Under the pieces are notes generated by a model, which ran no database searches, was not told where the DNA came from, and saw only the letters and a program-made list of their open reading frames with translations. From Nonomuraea ceibae (GTDB taxonomy: Bacteria; Actinomycetota; Actinomycetes; Streptosporangiales; Streptosporangiaceae), in the NCBI RefSeq assembly GCF_019396325.1, contig NZ_JAHKRO010000009.1, forward strand, positions 1-64,000: a stretch of 64,000 nucleotides of DNA. Reading direction: 5' to 3'. Positions 29,731-37,794 of this stretch are shown piece by piece. Position 1 is the stretch's first letter; every line of letters begins with the position of its first letter. The position numbers and the translations under genes are program-made.

Positions 29731-30042
29731 CTACCCGAGAAAGAGCCTGACAACCCCGGTTGTGGCCGCCGCCGCGATCAGCACCACGAGGAACGGCGCC
29801 CGCAGCACCAGCGCCACCACCGCCGCCACCAGCCCCGCCGTCCTGGCCAGGTCGAAGGCCAGCGCCCCGTCCGCCGTGAACGTCTGCACGGCGATCAGCG
29901 CCGACAGCAGCGCCACCGGCACCAGCTCGGCGAAGCGCCGCACCGCCGGATGGTCCAGCACCTGACGCGGCGCCGCCAGCCCGGCCAGCTTGAGCGCGTA
30001 ACAGCCCAGGCACACCGCCGCGATCGCCCACCACAGCGTCAT
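29731..30042 (-). CDS. azlD: AzlD-family branched-chain amino acid export subunit
   Basis: 103 aa with about three to four hydrophobic segments, small subunit of the AzlCD exporter. Features fitting AzlD: short length, N-terminal membrane helix, and the VRRFAELVPVALLSAL stretch typical of the family. ATG overlaps the azlC stop (ATGA at 30039-30042), supporting joint synthesis of both subunits. Confidence 0.87.
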   Translation of the reverse strand: MTLWWAIAAVCLGCYALKLAGLAAPRQVLDHPAVRRFAELVPVALLSALIAVQTFTADGALAFDLARTAGLVAAVVALVLRAPFLVVLIAAAATTGVVRLFLG

Positions 30043-30701
30043 CGCGCCATCACCACCAGCACCGCGAACGCCGACAGCAGCACCGGCACCCCCGGCGGCA
30101 GGAACGGCGTCGCCAGCAGCGCGATCCCCGCCCCGGCCGCCGCCAGCAGCCGCAGCTCGCCGCTGCCCGCCAGGCGCGGCCACAGGATCGCCAGGAACGT
30201 CGCCGGCCCCACCACGTCCAGCCCCAGCATGCCCGGATCGCCCAGCGCCGACGTGCCGAGCGCCCCGGCCAGCGTCGTGATGTTCCACGTCACGTACAGG
30301 GTGGCGAACGTCGTCACGAATCCCGTACGGGACGACTCCGGCGACGGCTGGGCCAGCGCCACGGCCGTCGTCTCGTCGATGACGCCGTGCGCGACCACCA
30401 GCCTGCGCGGCCCCCGTACCCCCAGCAGGTCGGCCAGGCGCAGCCCGTACAGCGTGTTGCGGCCGCCCAGCAGCAGCGCCCCCGACGCGGCGGCGACCAG
30501 GTCGCCGCCCGCCCCCACCGCGCCCGTGAGCGCGAACTGCGAGGCCCCGGTGAAGGCCAGCAGGCTGAGCACGCACGCCTGCGGCACGCTCAGGCCCGCG
30601 GTGATCGCCGCCGCGCCGAAGGCGACGCCCGACAGGCCCACGGCCAGGCCCACCCCCAGGCCGTCCCGGATCGCGGCCGAGCGATATGTCGTTCTTTCCA
30701 T
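30039..30701 (-). CDS. azlC: AzlC-family branched-chain amino acid exporter
   Basis: 220 aa membrane protein with about six hydrophobic segments, large subunit of the AzlCD exporter. Recognised by AIRDGLGVGLAVGLSGVAFG and SLLAFTGASQFALTGAVGAGG at the N-terminal side and by pairing with azlD. Family members export branched-chain amino acids or analogues; the substrate here is unknown. Preceded 22 nt away by an AraC-family gene, the usual kind of regulator for this exporter. Confidence 0.9.
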   Translation of the reverse strand: MERTTYRSAAIRDGLGVGLAVGLSGVAFGAAAITAGLSVPQACVLSLLAFTGASQFALTGAVGAGGDLVAAASGALLLGGRNTLYGLRLADLLGVRGPRRLVVAHGVIDETTAVALAQPSPESSRTGFVTTFATLYVTWNITTLAGALGTSALGDPGMLGLDVVGPATFLAILWPRLAGSGELRLLAAAGAGIALLATPFLPPGVPVLLSAFAVLVVMAR

Positions 30702-30723
30702 GTCATACGAGGGTATGGGCAGG

Positions 30724-31554
30724 TCAGCCGTGTTTCTTGTACGTTCCTGCGGCCCGCTGGTACGCCGCGGGCGGCACGCCCACGATCCGCTTGAAGTGCC
30801 GGGTGAGGTGCGCCTGGTCGGTGAAGCCCACGTCGGCGGCCACCCGCGCCGCCGGGATGCCCGACCGCAGCAGCCGGCGCGCCTGCCGCACCCGCAGCGA
30901 CGTCAGATAGGCGTGCGGCGGCAGCCCCGTCGCCGCCTTGAACGCCCGCAGCAGCGGGAACGGCCTGGCCCCCACCGCTAGCGCCAGGTCCTCCAGCGCC
31001 GGCGGGTCCACCAGCCGCTCGCGCAGCACGCCCATCGCCTCCCGCACCGCCCGCAGCCCCTCCGGCGCCAGCGCCACCGCCGGCCGCCCCGCCGCGTGCC
31101 GGGTCAGCAGCCCCGCGAACAGCGTCCGCGTCAGCGTCGAGGCCGCCAGCCGGTCGCCCACCTCCGCGGCCCGGTGCGCCGCCGCCAGCGCTGCCGCCAT
31201 CTCCCGGTCGCCGACCACCTGCTGCGGGAAGTACGGCGTCCCGTACGTCACGCCCAGCTCCGCCGCTACCTCCGCGACCGCCTCCACCGTCGGGTAGAGC
31301 ATCCGGTACGACCAGCCGTCCTCCACGCCCGCCTGGCCGGTGTGCATCGAGTCGGGATTGACCAGCACGATCTCACCGGCCCCCGCCCGGTGCAGCGTGC
31401 CCCGGTAGTCGAACTCCTCCACCCCGGACGTGATCACGCCGATCGCGTAACCGTCGTGCACGTGCCGCGAGAAGCGGTGGGTGACGTACCGGGCCTTGAG
31501 CAGGTCGACCTCCGGCACCGCCGGATGCCGCCAGAACCGCGCCTGCTCCTTCAC
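30724..31554 (-). CDS. AraC-family transcriptional regulator next to azlCD
   Basis: 276 aa. N-terminal cupin sensor domain (FSRHVHDGYAIGVITSG, about residues 28-44) and two C-terminal HTH motifs (LEDLALAVGARPFPLLRAF; RVAADVGFTDQAHLTRHFKR). Such cupin-AraC proteins often control adjacent LysE/AzlC exporters. GTG 31554 overlaps the stop of the upstream kinase gene (GTGA, 31551-31554), an unusual coupling of a kinase to a DNA-binding regulator. A longer ORF start at 31614 would overlap the kinase and is disfavoured. Confidence 0.87.
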   Translation of the reverse strand: MKEQARFWRHPAVPEVDLLKARYVTHRFSRHVHDGYAIGVITSGVEEFDYRGTLHRAGAGEIVLVNPDSMHTGQAGVEDGWSYRMLYPTVEAVAEVAAELGVTYGTPYFPQQVVGDREMAAALAAAHRAAEVGDRLAASTLTRTLFAGLLTRHAAGRPAVALAPEGLRAVREAMGVLRERLVDPPALEDLALAVGARPFPLLRAFKAATGLPPHAYLTSLRVRQARRLLRSGIPAARVAADVGFTDQAHLTRHFKRIVGVPPAAYQRAAGTYKKHG

Positions 31555-33464
31555 CTCGGCACCGGGCGGAACGTGCGCAGGAACGCCTCGACGTAGTGCC
31601 GGTCGCGCTCCCACCGGGTGTGGGCCGTCTCCCAGTAGAGGGCGAACGGGCGGCCGTCGGCCGTGCGGAAACCCCGGTTCACCACGTGCAGCAGGGCGCC
31701 GTCACGCGGCCTGACGAACTCCCAGTCGGCCGCCGGGACCCCCAGGTACGTCAGCGGCGTGATGCCGATCCGCCGGTAGCCGGGGAACTCGCCCTTGTCC
31801 CTGATCTCCCGCTCCAGCGCCCGCCAGTGCGCCTCCGGGGTGCTGTGACGCACCTCGGGCACGGTCCACTCGACGACCATCTTCCCGGCGGTGCCGGGGC
31901 CGGACAGGGTGACGCTGTCGCGCGTGGGACTCTTGGCGGCCCGCCAGCCGCGCGGCAGGGCGATGGAGAACCCGCCGGCGGCGTTGCGGTACGTCCGCCA
32001 CCCGGCGGGCGGGCGCGCGGACCCGGTGGCCGTGGGCTCCCCGGAGGCCGAGGCGGTCGGCTCGGCCGAGCTGCCGGTCGGACTGCCGGTCGGGGCGCCC
32101 GTGGGGTCGCCTGCCGGGCTGCCTGTCGGGGTGTCCGCCGAGATGCCGGTCGAGGCGCCGGTCGGCGTGGCCCGGGCGGCGACGTCCGAGCCCGGCGACC
32201 TCAGCTCCAGCGCCACCAGCACGCCGCCCGCGCCCACGGCCGCCGCCACGACCACGGCCACGCCGATCCCCGCCCACCGCCGGCCCCGGGGCACGGGGAC
32301 GGTGTCCCCGCCCGGCACACCCCCGGTCGGCATCCCGCCGAGCTGACCGGCCGTCTCCTCGCGCCACGCCTCCCCGTGAGCGGGCGTCCCACCATGACCG
32401 GCCGCGCCGCTCTGGGTGGGTGCGCGGTGCTGGGAGGGTGCGTCGCCCTGAAGGGGCGCGCCACTCCAGGAGGACCCGCCGCCCTGGGAGGACCCGCCGC
32501 CGTGGGCGAGCACGCCGCCGTGGCTGGGCGTGCCGTCATAGGCGAGCACGCCCCCATGATCGGGCGCGCCCCCATGCGGGGGCGGGCCTGCCGGGGAGGG
32601 CGTGACCCCCGGGTACGCCCCTCCGGCCGGTTGCCCGGGGACGGGGCCCGGGTAGGCAGGCTGGGCGGCGATCGACTCCAGGAGCCGGGCCGCCTCGGCG
32701 GCGGGCATGCGCGTGGCCGGGTCGCGGGCCAGCAGCCCGGTGATGACCGGCGCGAGGGGCCCGGCGTGGGCCGGCGGCACCAGCGGGTCACGCAGGATCG
32801 CCGCCACGGTGGCCGCCCACGTGTCGCGCCGGTACGGCGGCGCGCCCTCCACCGCCGCGTACAGCGTCGCCCCCAGCGACCACAGGTCCGACTCGGGCCG
32901 CGCGGCCTCGCCGTTGAGGCGCTCCGGCGGCATGTACGCGGGCGTGCCCACCAGCCCGCCGGTCGCGGTCAGCCCGGCGTCGGTCTCCACGGCGGCGATG
33001 CCGAAGTCGGTCAGCACCACCCGGCCGCCGTCGGCCAGCAGCACGTTCTCGGGCTTGACGTCGCGGTGCAGCACCCCGGTGGCGTGCGCGGCGCGCAGCG
33101 CGTCGAGGACGCGGGCGCCGATCGCCGCCACCCGCGCCGCCGGCAGCGGCCCGCCGTCGCGGATCGTCTCGGCGAGCGAGCGGGAGCGGACGAGCTGCAT
33201 GACGATCCACGGCCGCCCGTCCTCCTCGACGACGTCGTGGACGACGACCACCGAGGGGTGGTCGAGCCGCCCCGCCGCCCGCGCCTCCCGGATGGTGCGC
33301 CGGTTGAGCGCGGCCCGCTGGGCGTCGCCGACGCCCGTGTAGCGGACCTCCTTGATCGCGACCGTGCGGTCGAGGAGCTGGTCATGGGCGCGCCAGACCA
33401 CGCCCATCCCGCCCTCGCCAATGGGCTCGATGAGGCGGTAGCGGTTGCCGACCTGCCTGTCCAT
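31551..33464 (-). CDS. Ser/Thr protein kinase with extracellular PsbP/LpqN-like domain (copy 2)
   Basis: 637 aa. Kinase domain about residues 8-262: IGEGGMGVVW, VAIKEV, HRDVKPEN, DFG, MPPER. A His/Gly/Ser-rich low-complexity juxtamembrane linker (about 270-390) precedes a membrane segment (WAGIGVAVVVAAAVGAGGVL, about 396-415), then a Pro/Thr/Gly-repeat stalk and a C-terminal domain of about 145 residues (FSIALPRGW ... NRGFRTADGRPFALYW ... FRPVPR). This last domain also occurs in the kinase at 33475 and resembles PsbP/LpqN-like ligand-binding folds by pattern only. Ten nt downstream of that kinase gene. Confidence 0.92.
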   Translation of the reverse strand: MDRQVGNRYRLIEPIGEGGMGVVWRAHDQLLDRTVAIKEVRYTGVGDAQRAALNRRTIREARAAGRLDHPSVVVVHDVVEEDGRPWIVMQLVRSRSLAETIRDGGPLPAARVAAIGARVLDALRAAHATGVLHRDVKPENVLLADGGRVVLTDFGIAAVETDAGLTATGGLVGTPAYMPPERLNGEAARPESDLWSLGATLYAAVEGAPPYRRDTWAATVAAILRDPLVPPAHAGPLAPVITGLLARDPATRMPAAEAARLLESIAAQPAYPGPVPGQPAGGAYPGVTPSPAGPPPHGGAPDHGGVLAYDGTPSHGGVLAHGGGSSQGGGSSWSGAPLQGDAPSQHRAPTQSGAAGHGGTPAHGEAWREETAGQLGGMPTGGVPGGDTVPVPRGRRWAGIGVAVVVAAAVGAGGVLVALELRSPGSDVAARATPTGASTGISADTPTGSPAGDPTGAPTGSPTGSSAEPTASASGEPTATGSARPPAGWRTYRNAAGGFSIALPRGWRAAKSPTRDSVTLSGPGTAGKMVVEWTVPEVRHSTPEAHWRALEREIRDKGEFPGYRRIGITPLTYLGVPAADWEFVRPRDGALLHVVNRGFRTADGRPFALYWETAHTRWERDRHYVEAFLRTFRPVPR

Positions 33465-33474
33465 CGCCCGCAGC

Positions 33475-35412
33475 CTACTGGTCGGGTTTGAACGTCGCGC
33501 AGAACGTCTCGAAGAAGTGGTAGTCCTTCTTCCAGCGGCTGTTGAGGTTGTGCCAGTAGATCGCGTAGCCGCGGCCGTTCTCGGTGACGAAGCCGCGGTT
33601 GCGGACCCGGGTCAGGCCCGTGTTGGTGCGCCAGGTGAAGTCCCAGTCGGCGGCGGCCTTCTGGTAGTCGACCTTCTTGATGCCGATGAGCTTGTAGCCG
33701 CCGAACCCGTAGCGGGCCGTCTTCTCCTGCTTCTTCCAGTCCTTGTACGGGTCGGAGCCCGGGTTGGAGGCCCGGTCGACCGACACGAAGGCGTTGGACG
33801 CGGCGCCGGGGCCGCGGAAGAAGACCTGGTTGCCCTCGCGCTTGAACTCCTCCCAGCCCTTGGGCAGCGCCATGGTGAAGTCGAGCTTCTTGTCCTTGTA
33901 GAGCTTCCAGCCGTCCGGCAGGGCGGAGGCGGGGTCCTCCTCCTTCTCCGCGGTCTCGGACGGGGTGGGGGCGGTGCTCGACGGCTCGGACGACGGCCGC
34001 GCCGGCGATCCGGTGCCGCCGGGCGTGGCGGCGGTGCTCGCGGCGGCCGTCTGCTGCTCCTCCGGCGTGTCGCCGGCGGTGGAACGCAGGCCGAGATAGC
34101 CGCCTACGGCCGCGATCAGCACGACGGCGACGACGGCGACGACCACGGGCACGGCCTGCCGTTTGCCGTCGCCGCTCAGCCGCGTCGGGTCGCCGGTCAC
34201 CGGGTCGGCGGTCGCGGGCCCGAACCGGTCGGCGGCCTCGGCGAACAGCGACTCGCTCTCCGGGCGGCGCTCCTCGACCTCGCGCGGGGAGCGGCCGGCG
34301 CCGCCCGCCTGGGGGAAGCCGCCGTCGCGGTCCTCGTGGCGGGCGCGGGAGCCGCCCTGGGGACGGTTCGCGCCGGGCTCGGGGAAGCGCGCCCCGGTCT
34401 CGGCGAAGGGCGCGGGACGGGACGGCCGCGCGGGCGGGACGGGCTGCACGGGCCGGACAGGCTGCGCGGGCTGGACGGGCGCCAGGTTCGGGTCCGTCGG
34501 CATGTCGTCCTCGATCGCGGGCTGGACCCGCGTCGCCGGCTGCACCCGCGTGGGCGGGTCGGCGCGGGGGACCGCCCGGGGCTCGCCGCCGCCGGACTGG
34601 CTGATCCGCCGCAGCATCCGCGCGGTCTCCTCGTACGTGAGCCGCTGCACCGGCTCCTTGGCCAGCAGGCCCGCGATCACCGGCGCCAGCGGCCCCGCGT
34701 GCGGGGCGGGGTCGGGCTCGTCGGTGAGCACCGCGTGCATGGTGGCCAGGGCCATCCCGCGCTCGTGCGGGGAGCGTCCCTCCACGGCGGTGTAGAGCGT
34801 CGCGCCGAGCGCCCACAGGTCGGACTCGCGCCGCGCGGGCAGGCCCTTGAGCCGCTCCGGCGCGATGAACGCCGGGGTGCCCGCCAGGCCCGTCACGGTC
34901 AGCTGCGTCTCGGTCTCCAGCGTGGCGATGCCGAAGTCGGTCAGCACCACCCGGCCGTCGTCGGCCAGCAGCACGTTCTCGGGCTTGACGTCGCGGTGGA
35001 GCACGCCGGACTCGTGCGCGCGGTGCAGGGCGTCGAGCACCGCCAGGCCGATCTCCGCCACGCGGGCGGGGGGCAGCGGCCCGTCCTGCTTGATCACCGT
35101 GCCGAGCGAGCGCGACTGGACGAGCTGCATGACGATCCAGGGCCGGCCGTCCTCCTCGATCACGTCGTGGACGACGATCACGTTCGGATGCTCGAACCTG
35201 GCGGCGGCCCGTGCCTCGCGCATCGTCCGCCGGTTCAGCAGTTGCACCTCGTCACCCAGGGCGGCGGCGTACCTGACTTCCTTGACAGCGACGGTGCGGT
35301 CAAGGAGCTCGTCATGGGCGCGCCACACGATGCCCATGCCGCCCTTGCCGATGGGCTCCTGCAGGTGGTACCGGCCGGCGATGCGGCGTCCGTCCTGCTT
35401 GCGATCCGACAT
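33475..35412 (-). CDS. Ser/Thr protein kinase with extracellular PsbP/LpqN-like domain (copy 1)
   Basis: 645 aa from ATG 35412 (GAGG six nt upstream; a longer frame to 35547 would run into the divergent leader). Kinase domain about residues 14-270 with IGKGGMGIVW, VAVKEV, HRDVKPEN, DFG and IAPER. A disordered linker follows, then the membrane segment (VVVAVVAVVLIAAVGGYLGL, about 419-438), a Ser/Thr/Pro stalk and a C-terminal domain (FTMALPKGW ... NRGFVTENGRGYAIYW ... FKPDQ) paralogous to that of the next kinase. First gene of the apparent six-gene operon. Confidence 0.92.
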   Translation of the reverse strand: MSDRKQDGRRIAGRYHLQEPIGKGGMGIVWRAHDELLDRTVAVKEVRYAAALGDEVQLLNRRTMREARAAARFEHPNVIVVHDVIEEDGRPWIVMQLVQSRSLGTVIKQDGPLPPARVAEIGLAVLDALHRAHESGVLHRDVKPENVLLADDGRVVLTDFGIATLETETQLTVTGLAGTPAFIAPERLKGLPARRESDLWALGATLYTAVEGRSPHERGMALATMHAVLTDEPDPAPHAGPLAPVIAGLLAKEPVQRLTYEETARMLRRISQSGGGEPRAVPRADPPTRVQPATRVQPAIEDDMPTDPNLAPVQPAQPVRPVQPVPPARPSRPAPFAETGARFPEPGANRPQGGSRARHEDRDGGFPQAGGAGRSPREVEERRPESESLFAEAADRFGPATADPVTGDPTRLSGDGKRQAVPVVVAVVAVVLIAAVGGYLGLRSTAGDTPEEQQTAAASTAATPGGTGSPARPSSEPSSTAPTPSETAEKEEDPASALPDGWKLYKDKKLDFTMALPKGWEEFKREGNQVFFRGPGAASNAFVSVDRASNPGSDPYKDWKKQEKTARYGFGGYKLIGIKKVDYQKAAADWDFTWRTNTGLTRVRNRGFVTENGRGYAIYWHNLNSRWKKDYHFFETFCATFKPDQ

Positions 35413-35545
35413 CAACGGCCTCAAACCCTCCCTCTCGGCCAAGAAATACTCCCATAGGCACGGATCAACGGCGACTCGCCGGAAGGCCAGTCCACCATTC
35501 GGGAACGATGTCCCGGCAGGTGGATGACGGGTGTAAGGTTCAGAC

Positions 35546-35602
35546 ATGACTTGTCGCTACGCGTTTACCGAGCCGGCTCCGGGAGGGCCGGTCGTCAGCT
35601 AG
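35546..35602 (+). CDS. Putative 18-codon leader peptide (Tyr/Phe)
   Basis: ATG 35546 opens MTCRYAFTEPAPGGPVVS then TAG. It has Tyr at codon 5 and Phe at codon 7, the latter as TTT, uncommon in this GC-rich DNA. AAGG lies 7 nt upstream; alternatively TAAGGT (35534-35539) could be a -10 element and the message near-leaderless. It sits 20 nt before a strong intrinsic terminator and about 100 nt before a chorismate mutase fusion gene, so it looks like an attenuation leader sensing aromatic amino acids. Translation is inferred only. Confidence 0.6.
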   Translation: MTCRYAFTEPAPGGPVVS

Positions 35603-35622
35603 CGACCACCTGGAGTCGGCAC

Positions 35623-35659
35623 AAGGCAGAGACGCCGCGTCTCTGCCTTTTTGGTTTTT
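35623..35659 (+). terminator. Intrinsic terminator / attenuator before the chorismate mutase gene
   Basis: AAGGCAGAGACG (35623-35634) and CGTCTCTGCCTT (35638-35649) form a perfect 12-bp stem with a 3-nt loop, followed by TTTTT-GG-TTTTT (to 35659). It is the only textbook Rho-independent terminator in this window. It lies between the leader ORF and the coding start at 35699. Other possible hairpins (GGTCG/CGACC around the leader stop) occur upstream, but I did not find a clear antiterminator arm. Confidence 0.85.
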
Positions 35660-35698
35660 CCGCCGGTTCCAGGAGAGCCGGCCGATTGGGGAGCCGAG

Positions 35699-36601
35699 AT
35701 GTCATCGACCTTGGAACGGCACGTGGTCACGCTGGGCGGGCTGCGGGTGGGCGAGGGCCCCGCCGTGGTGATCAGCGACCGGGTGAGCCTGCGTGAGCGC
35801 GGCGGGCGCGGCGCGGACGCCGCCGAACGGCTGCGCGACGGGGTGACGCTGGCCGAGCCCGCCGGCGCCGCCGACCTGCCCGCGATCGCGGCGCGGGCCG
35901 GAGGCGTGGTGATCGGGTCGGCGTGGACGCGCGACATCCCGCTGATCCGGGCGGTGGCCGCGCTGGGGCTGCCGGTCGTGGTGGAGCGCCGCCCGTCGGC
36001 GACGCTGGAGGAGTGGCTGGGGGTGGCCGCTTACGTGGCCGCCGAGGGCAATGACCAGGTCATCCTGTGCGAGAGCGCCGACCTGGGGCTAATGCGTGCC
36101 GCCCGGGAGGCGTCCGGCCTGCCGGTGTTCGCCGACTTGTCCGGAAATATCAGCACGAGCCCCGACCCTGCTCCGGGCGGCGGCGCGCAGGGCGTGCGGC
36201 TCGGCGCGGAGCTGAGCGCGGCGGCCGTGGCGGCGGGGGCCGACGGGCTCGTCGTCGACGGCTCCGCCGAGGAGCGCGCCCTGGCCGAGGAGGCCGTGAC
36301 GCTCGTCGGCGCGCTGCTGCGCCCCGAGGCGCCCGGCACGCTCGCCGACTGCCGCCAGGCCATCGACCGGGTCGACGCCGCGCTGGCCACCCTCCTGGAG
36401 CGCCGCGCCGAGCTGGCGGGAATTGTGCAGCGCCTCAAGCCGGTCGGCGGTTTCGCCGGCCGCGACCCGGCCCGCGAGCGCGCCCTGGTGACCCGGATGG
36501 CGCAGCGCGCCCCGGAGCTCGGCGAGGCCCGCCTGGCCCCCGTCATGAACGCCGTCATCGAGGCCGGACTCCACCTCGCCGAAGAGCGCGCCCGCCGGTG
36601 A
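35699..36601 (+). CDS. Degenerate DAHP synthase-like barrel fused to AroQ chorismate mutase
   Basis: 300 aa from ATG 35699 (GGGGAG five nt upstream). Residues about 20-205 resemble the type I-beta DAHP synthase barrel: SATLEEWLGVAAYVAAEGNDQVILCE (pieces of residues 100-125) and AVAAGADGLVV. Yet the PEP-binding KPRTSPY stretch is missing, the catalytic Lys of LLKRG is replaced (VVVERR, 93-98), the metal-binding GPC is absent and the DPSH His is lost (DLSGN, 146-150). Residues about 215-297 form an AroQ chorismate mutase with Arg219, Arg236, Lys247 and Arg259-Glu260 where family active-site residues lie. Likely an active mutase with a non-catalytic regulatory barrel. Confidence 0.8.
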   Translation: MSSTLERHVVTLGGLRVGEGPAVVISDRVSLRERGGRGADAAERLRDGVTLAEPAGAADLPAIAARAGGVVIGSAWTRDIPLIRAVAALGLPVVVERRPSATLEEWLGVAAYVAAEGNDQVILCESADLGLMRAAREASGLPVFADLSGNISTSPDPAPGGGAQGVRLGAELSAAAVAAGADGLVVDGSAEERALAEEAVTLVGALLRPEAPGTLADCRQAIDRVDAALATLLERRAELAGIVQRLKPVGGFAGRDPARERALVTRMAQRAPELGEARLAPVMNAVIEAGLHLAEERARR

Positions 36602-36617
36602 CCCGTCCCGGGCGGGG

Positions 36618-37619
36618 TCAGGGGGTGGCGAGGCGGAAGTTGTTCATCGGGCGGCCGGGCCCGGCGGCGATGCGCTCGTTGACCAGCTCGGCGAAGCGGC
36701 GGTAGCCGTCGGCGGTAGGATGGAAGCTGCGCGCGTTGACGGTCAGCTCGCCGAGGTCCACGACCAGCCCGTTCAGGTACGGGCGCGGCTGCCCCACCTC
36801 GTGCCCGTCGAAGGCGTCGTAGGCGTCCACGTACTCGACGCTCCCCGGCGCGCCGAACGCGGTGATCAGCTGCTCGAACTCCCGCGCCACCGCCCCCACG
36901 GCGTCGTTGAGCAGGCGGGTGACGCCGTTGAGCCAGCGCTGGTCGGCGGCGGAGAGGTTGGTGACGGTCTTCGACGGCGCGGCGGGGAACGGCCTCGGGT
37001 AGCCGAGCACGATCACCCGCGCCTCGGGCGCCCGCGCCCGGATCCCGGCCAGCACCTGGCGCAGCCGGGGCCGCAGCTCGTCGATGCGCTGCCGCACCCG
37101 GGCGTCCTGGTCGACGCAGGCCGACGACCACGGCAGCTTGGCGATGCACTCGGTGAGCACGGGGGCGAACCCCGCGTCGTTGCCGCCGATGCTCAGCGTC
37201 ACCAGGCTCGTCCCGGCGCTGACGCGGCTGACCTGGGGCGCGTGGCCGTGCTGGCCGCGCAGGAGCTGGCCGGTGGTGGCGCCGCTGCACGCCCAGAAGC
37301 CCGCCTCGCCGCCGAACGCGTGCGCGCCCGCGACCTGCGGCGCGTAGGAGCCATCGGAGCGGTGGCAGCGCGCCGCGCCGTCACCGGCGGGCGCCCCCGC
37401 GCCGTCGTAGACGCCCTCGCCGGAGGAGTAGGAGTCGCCGAGCGCCACGTAGCCGCCGCTCAGCGCCACCTCCACGGGCGTCAGCCGGGTCAGCTCCGGC
37501 AGCCGCCCGCGCGGCTCGGCCGGGGCGCAGCCGACGTCGAGGACGGCGCAGCCGAGCATGGTGTGCAGCCCGAGCGGCACCACCGACAGCGCCAGCGCCG
37601 CCCCCGCCACCACGGCCAC
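36618..37619 (-). CDS. Secreted SGNH/GDSL hydrolase
   Basis: 333 aa. N-terminal hydrophobic segment (AVVAGAALALSVVPLGLH) is a signal peptide or anchor. SGNH blocks: GDSYSSGEG (nucleophile Ser about residue 63), SIGGNDAGF (Gly/Asn block III), and SFHPTADGY (Asp/His block V). Six or more Cys suggest disulfides, as in streptomycete lipases/esterases such as SCO-type GDSL enzymes. GTG 37619 is the first start in an otherwise open frame that extends to 37779. Convergent with the chorismate mutase gene, 16 bp apart. Confidence 0.85.
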   Translation of the reverse strand: MAVVAGAALALSVVPLGLHTMLGCAVLDVGCAPAEPRGRLPELTRLTPVEVALSGGYVALGDSYSSGEGVYDGAGAPAGDGAARCHRSDGSYAPQVAGAHAFGGEAGFWACSGATTGQLLRGQHGHAPQVSRVSAGTSLVTLSIGGNDAGFAPVLTECIAKLPWSSACVDQDARVRQRIDELRPRLRQVLAGIRARAPEARVIVLGYPRPFPAAPSKTVTNLSAADQRWLNGVTRLLNDAVGAVAREFEQLITAFGAPGSVEYVDAYDAFDGHEVGQPRPYLNGLVVDLGELTVNARSFHPTADGYRRFAELVNERIAAGPGRPMNNFRLATP

Positions 37620-37794
37620 ACCGATCCGGGCGGCCAGGGCGAGCCTGACCTTCCCCGCCGGCCCGGCGATCCAGGCTGACCCGCGTATCGCTGTCTTCAG
37701 CCCCGCCCACCGCTCCGTGCGCGTCCTCGCCCCGTCCAGCGCTGCCTCCCCCCGGTGACGGCCATTCCGCCACCGAGCCTAGAACACCGGATGA

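Noticed and set aside
35413-35547. Longer N-terminus for the first kinase (start at 35547)
   Set aside because: The extra 45 residues have no kinase homology and would overlap the divergent leader ORF; ATG 35412 has a ribosome binding site and lies close to the kinase fold.
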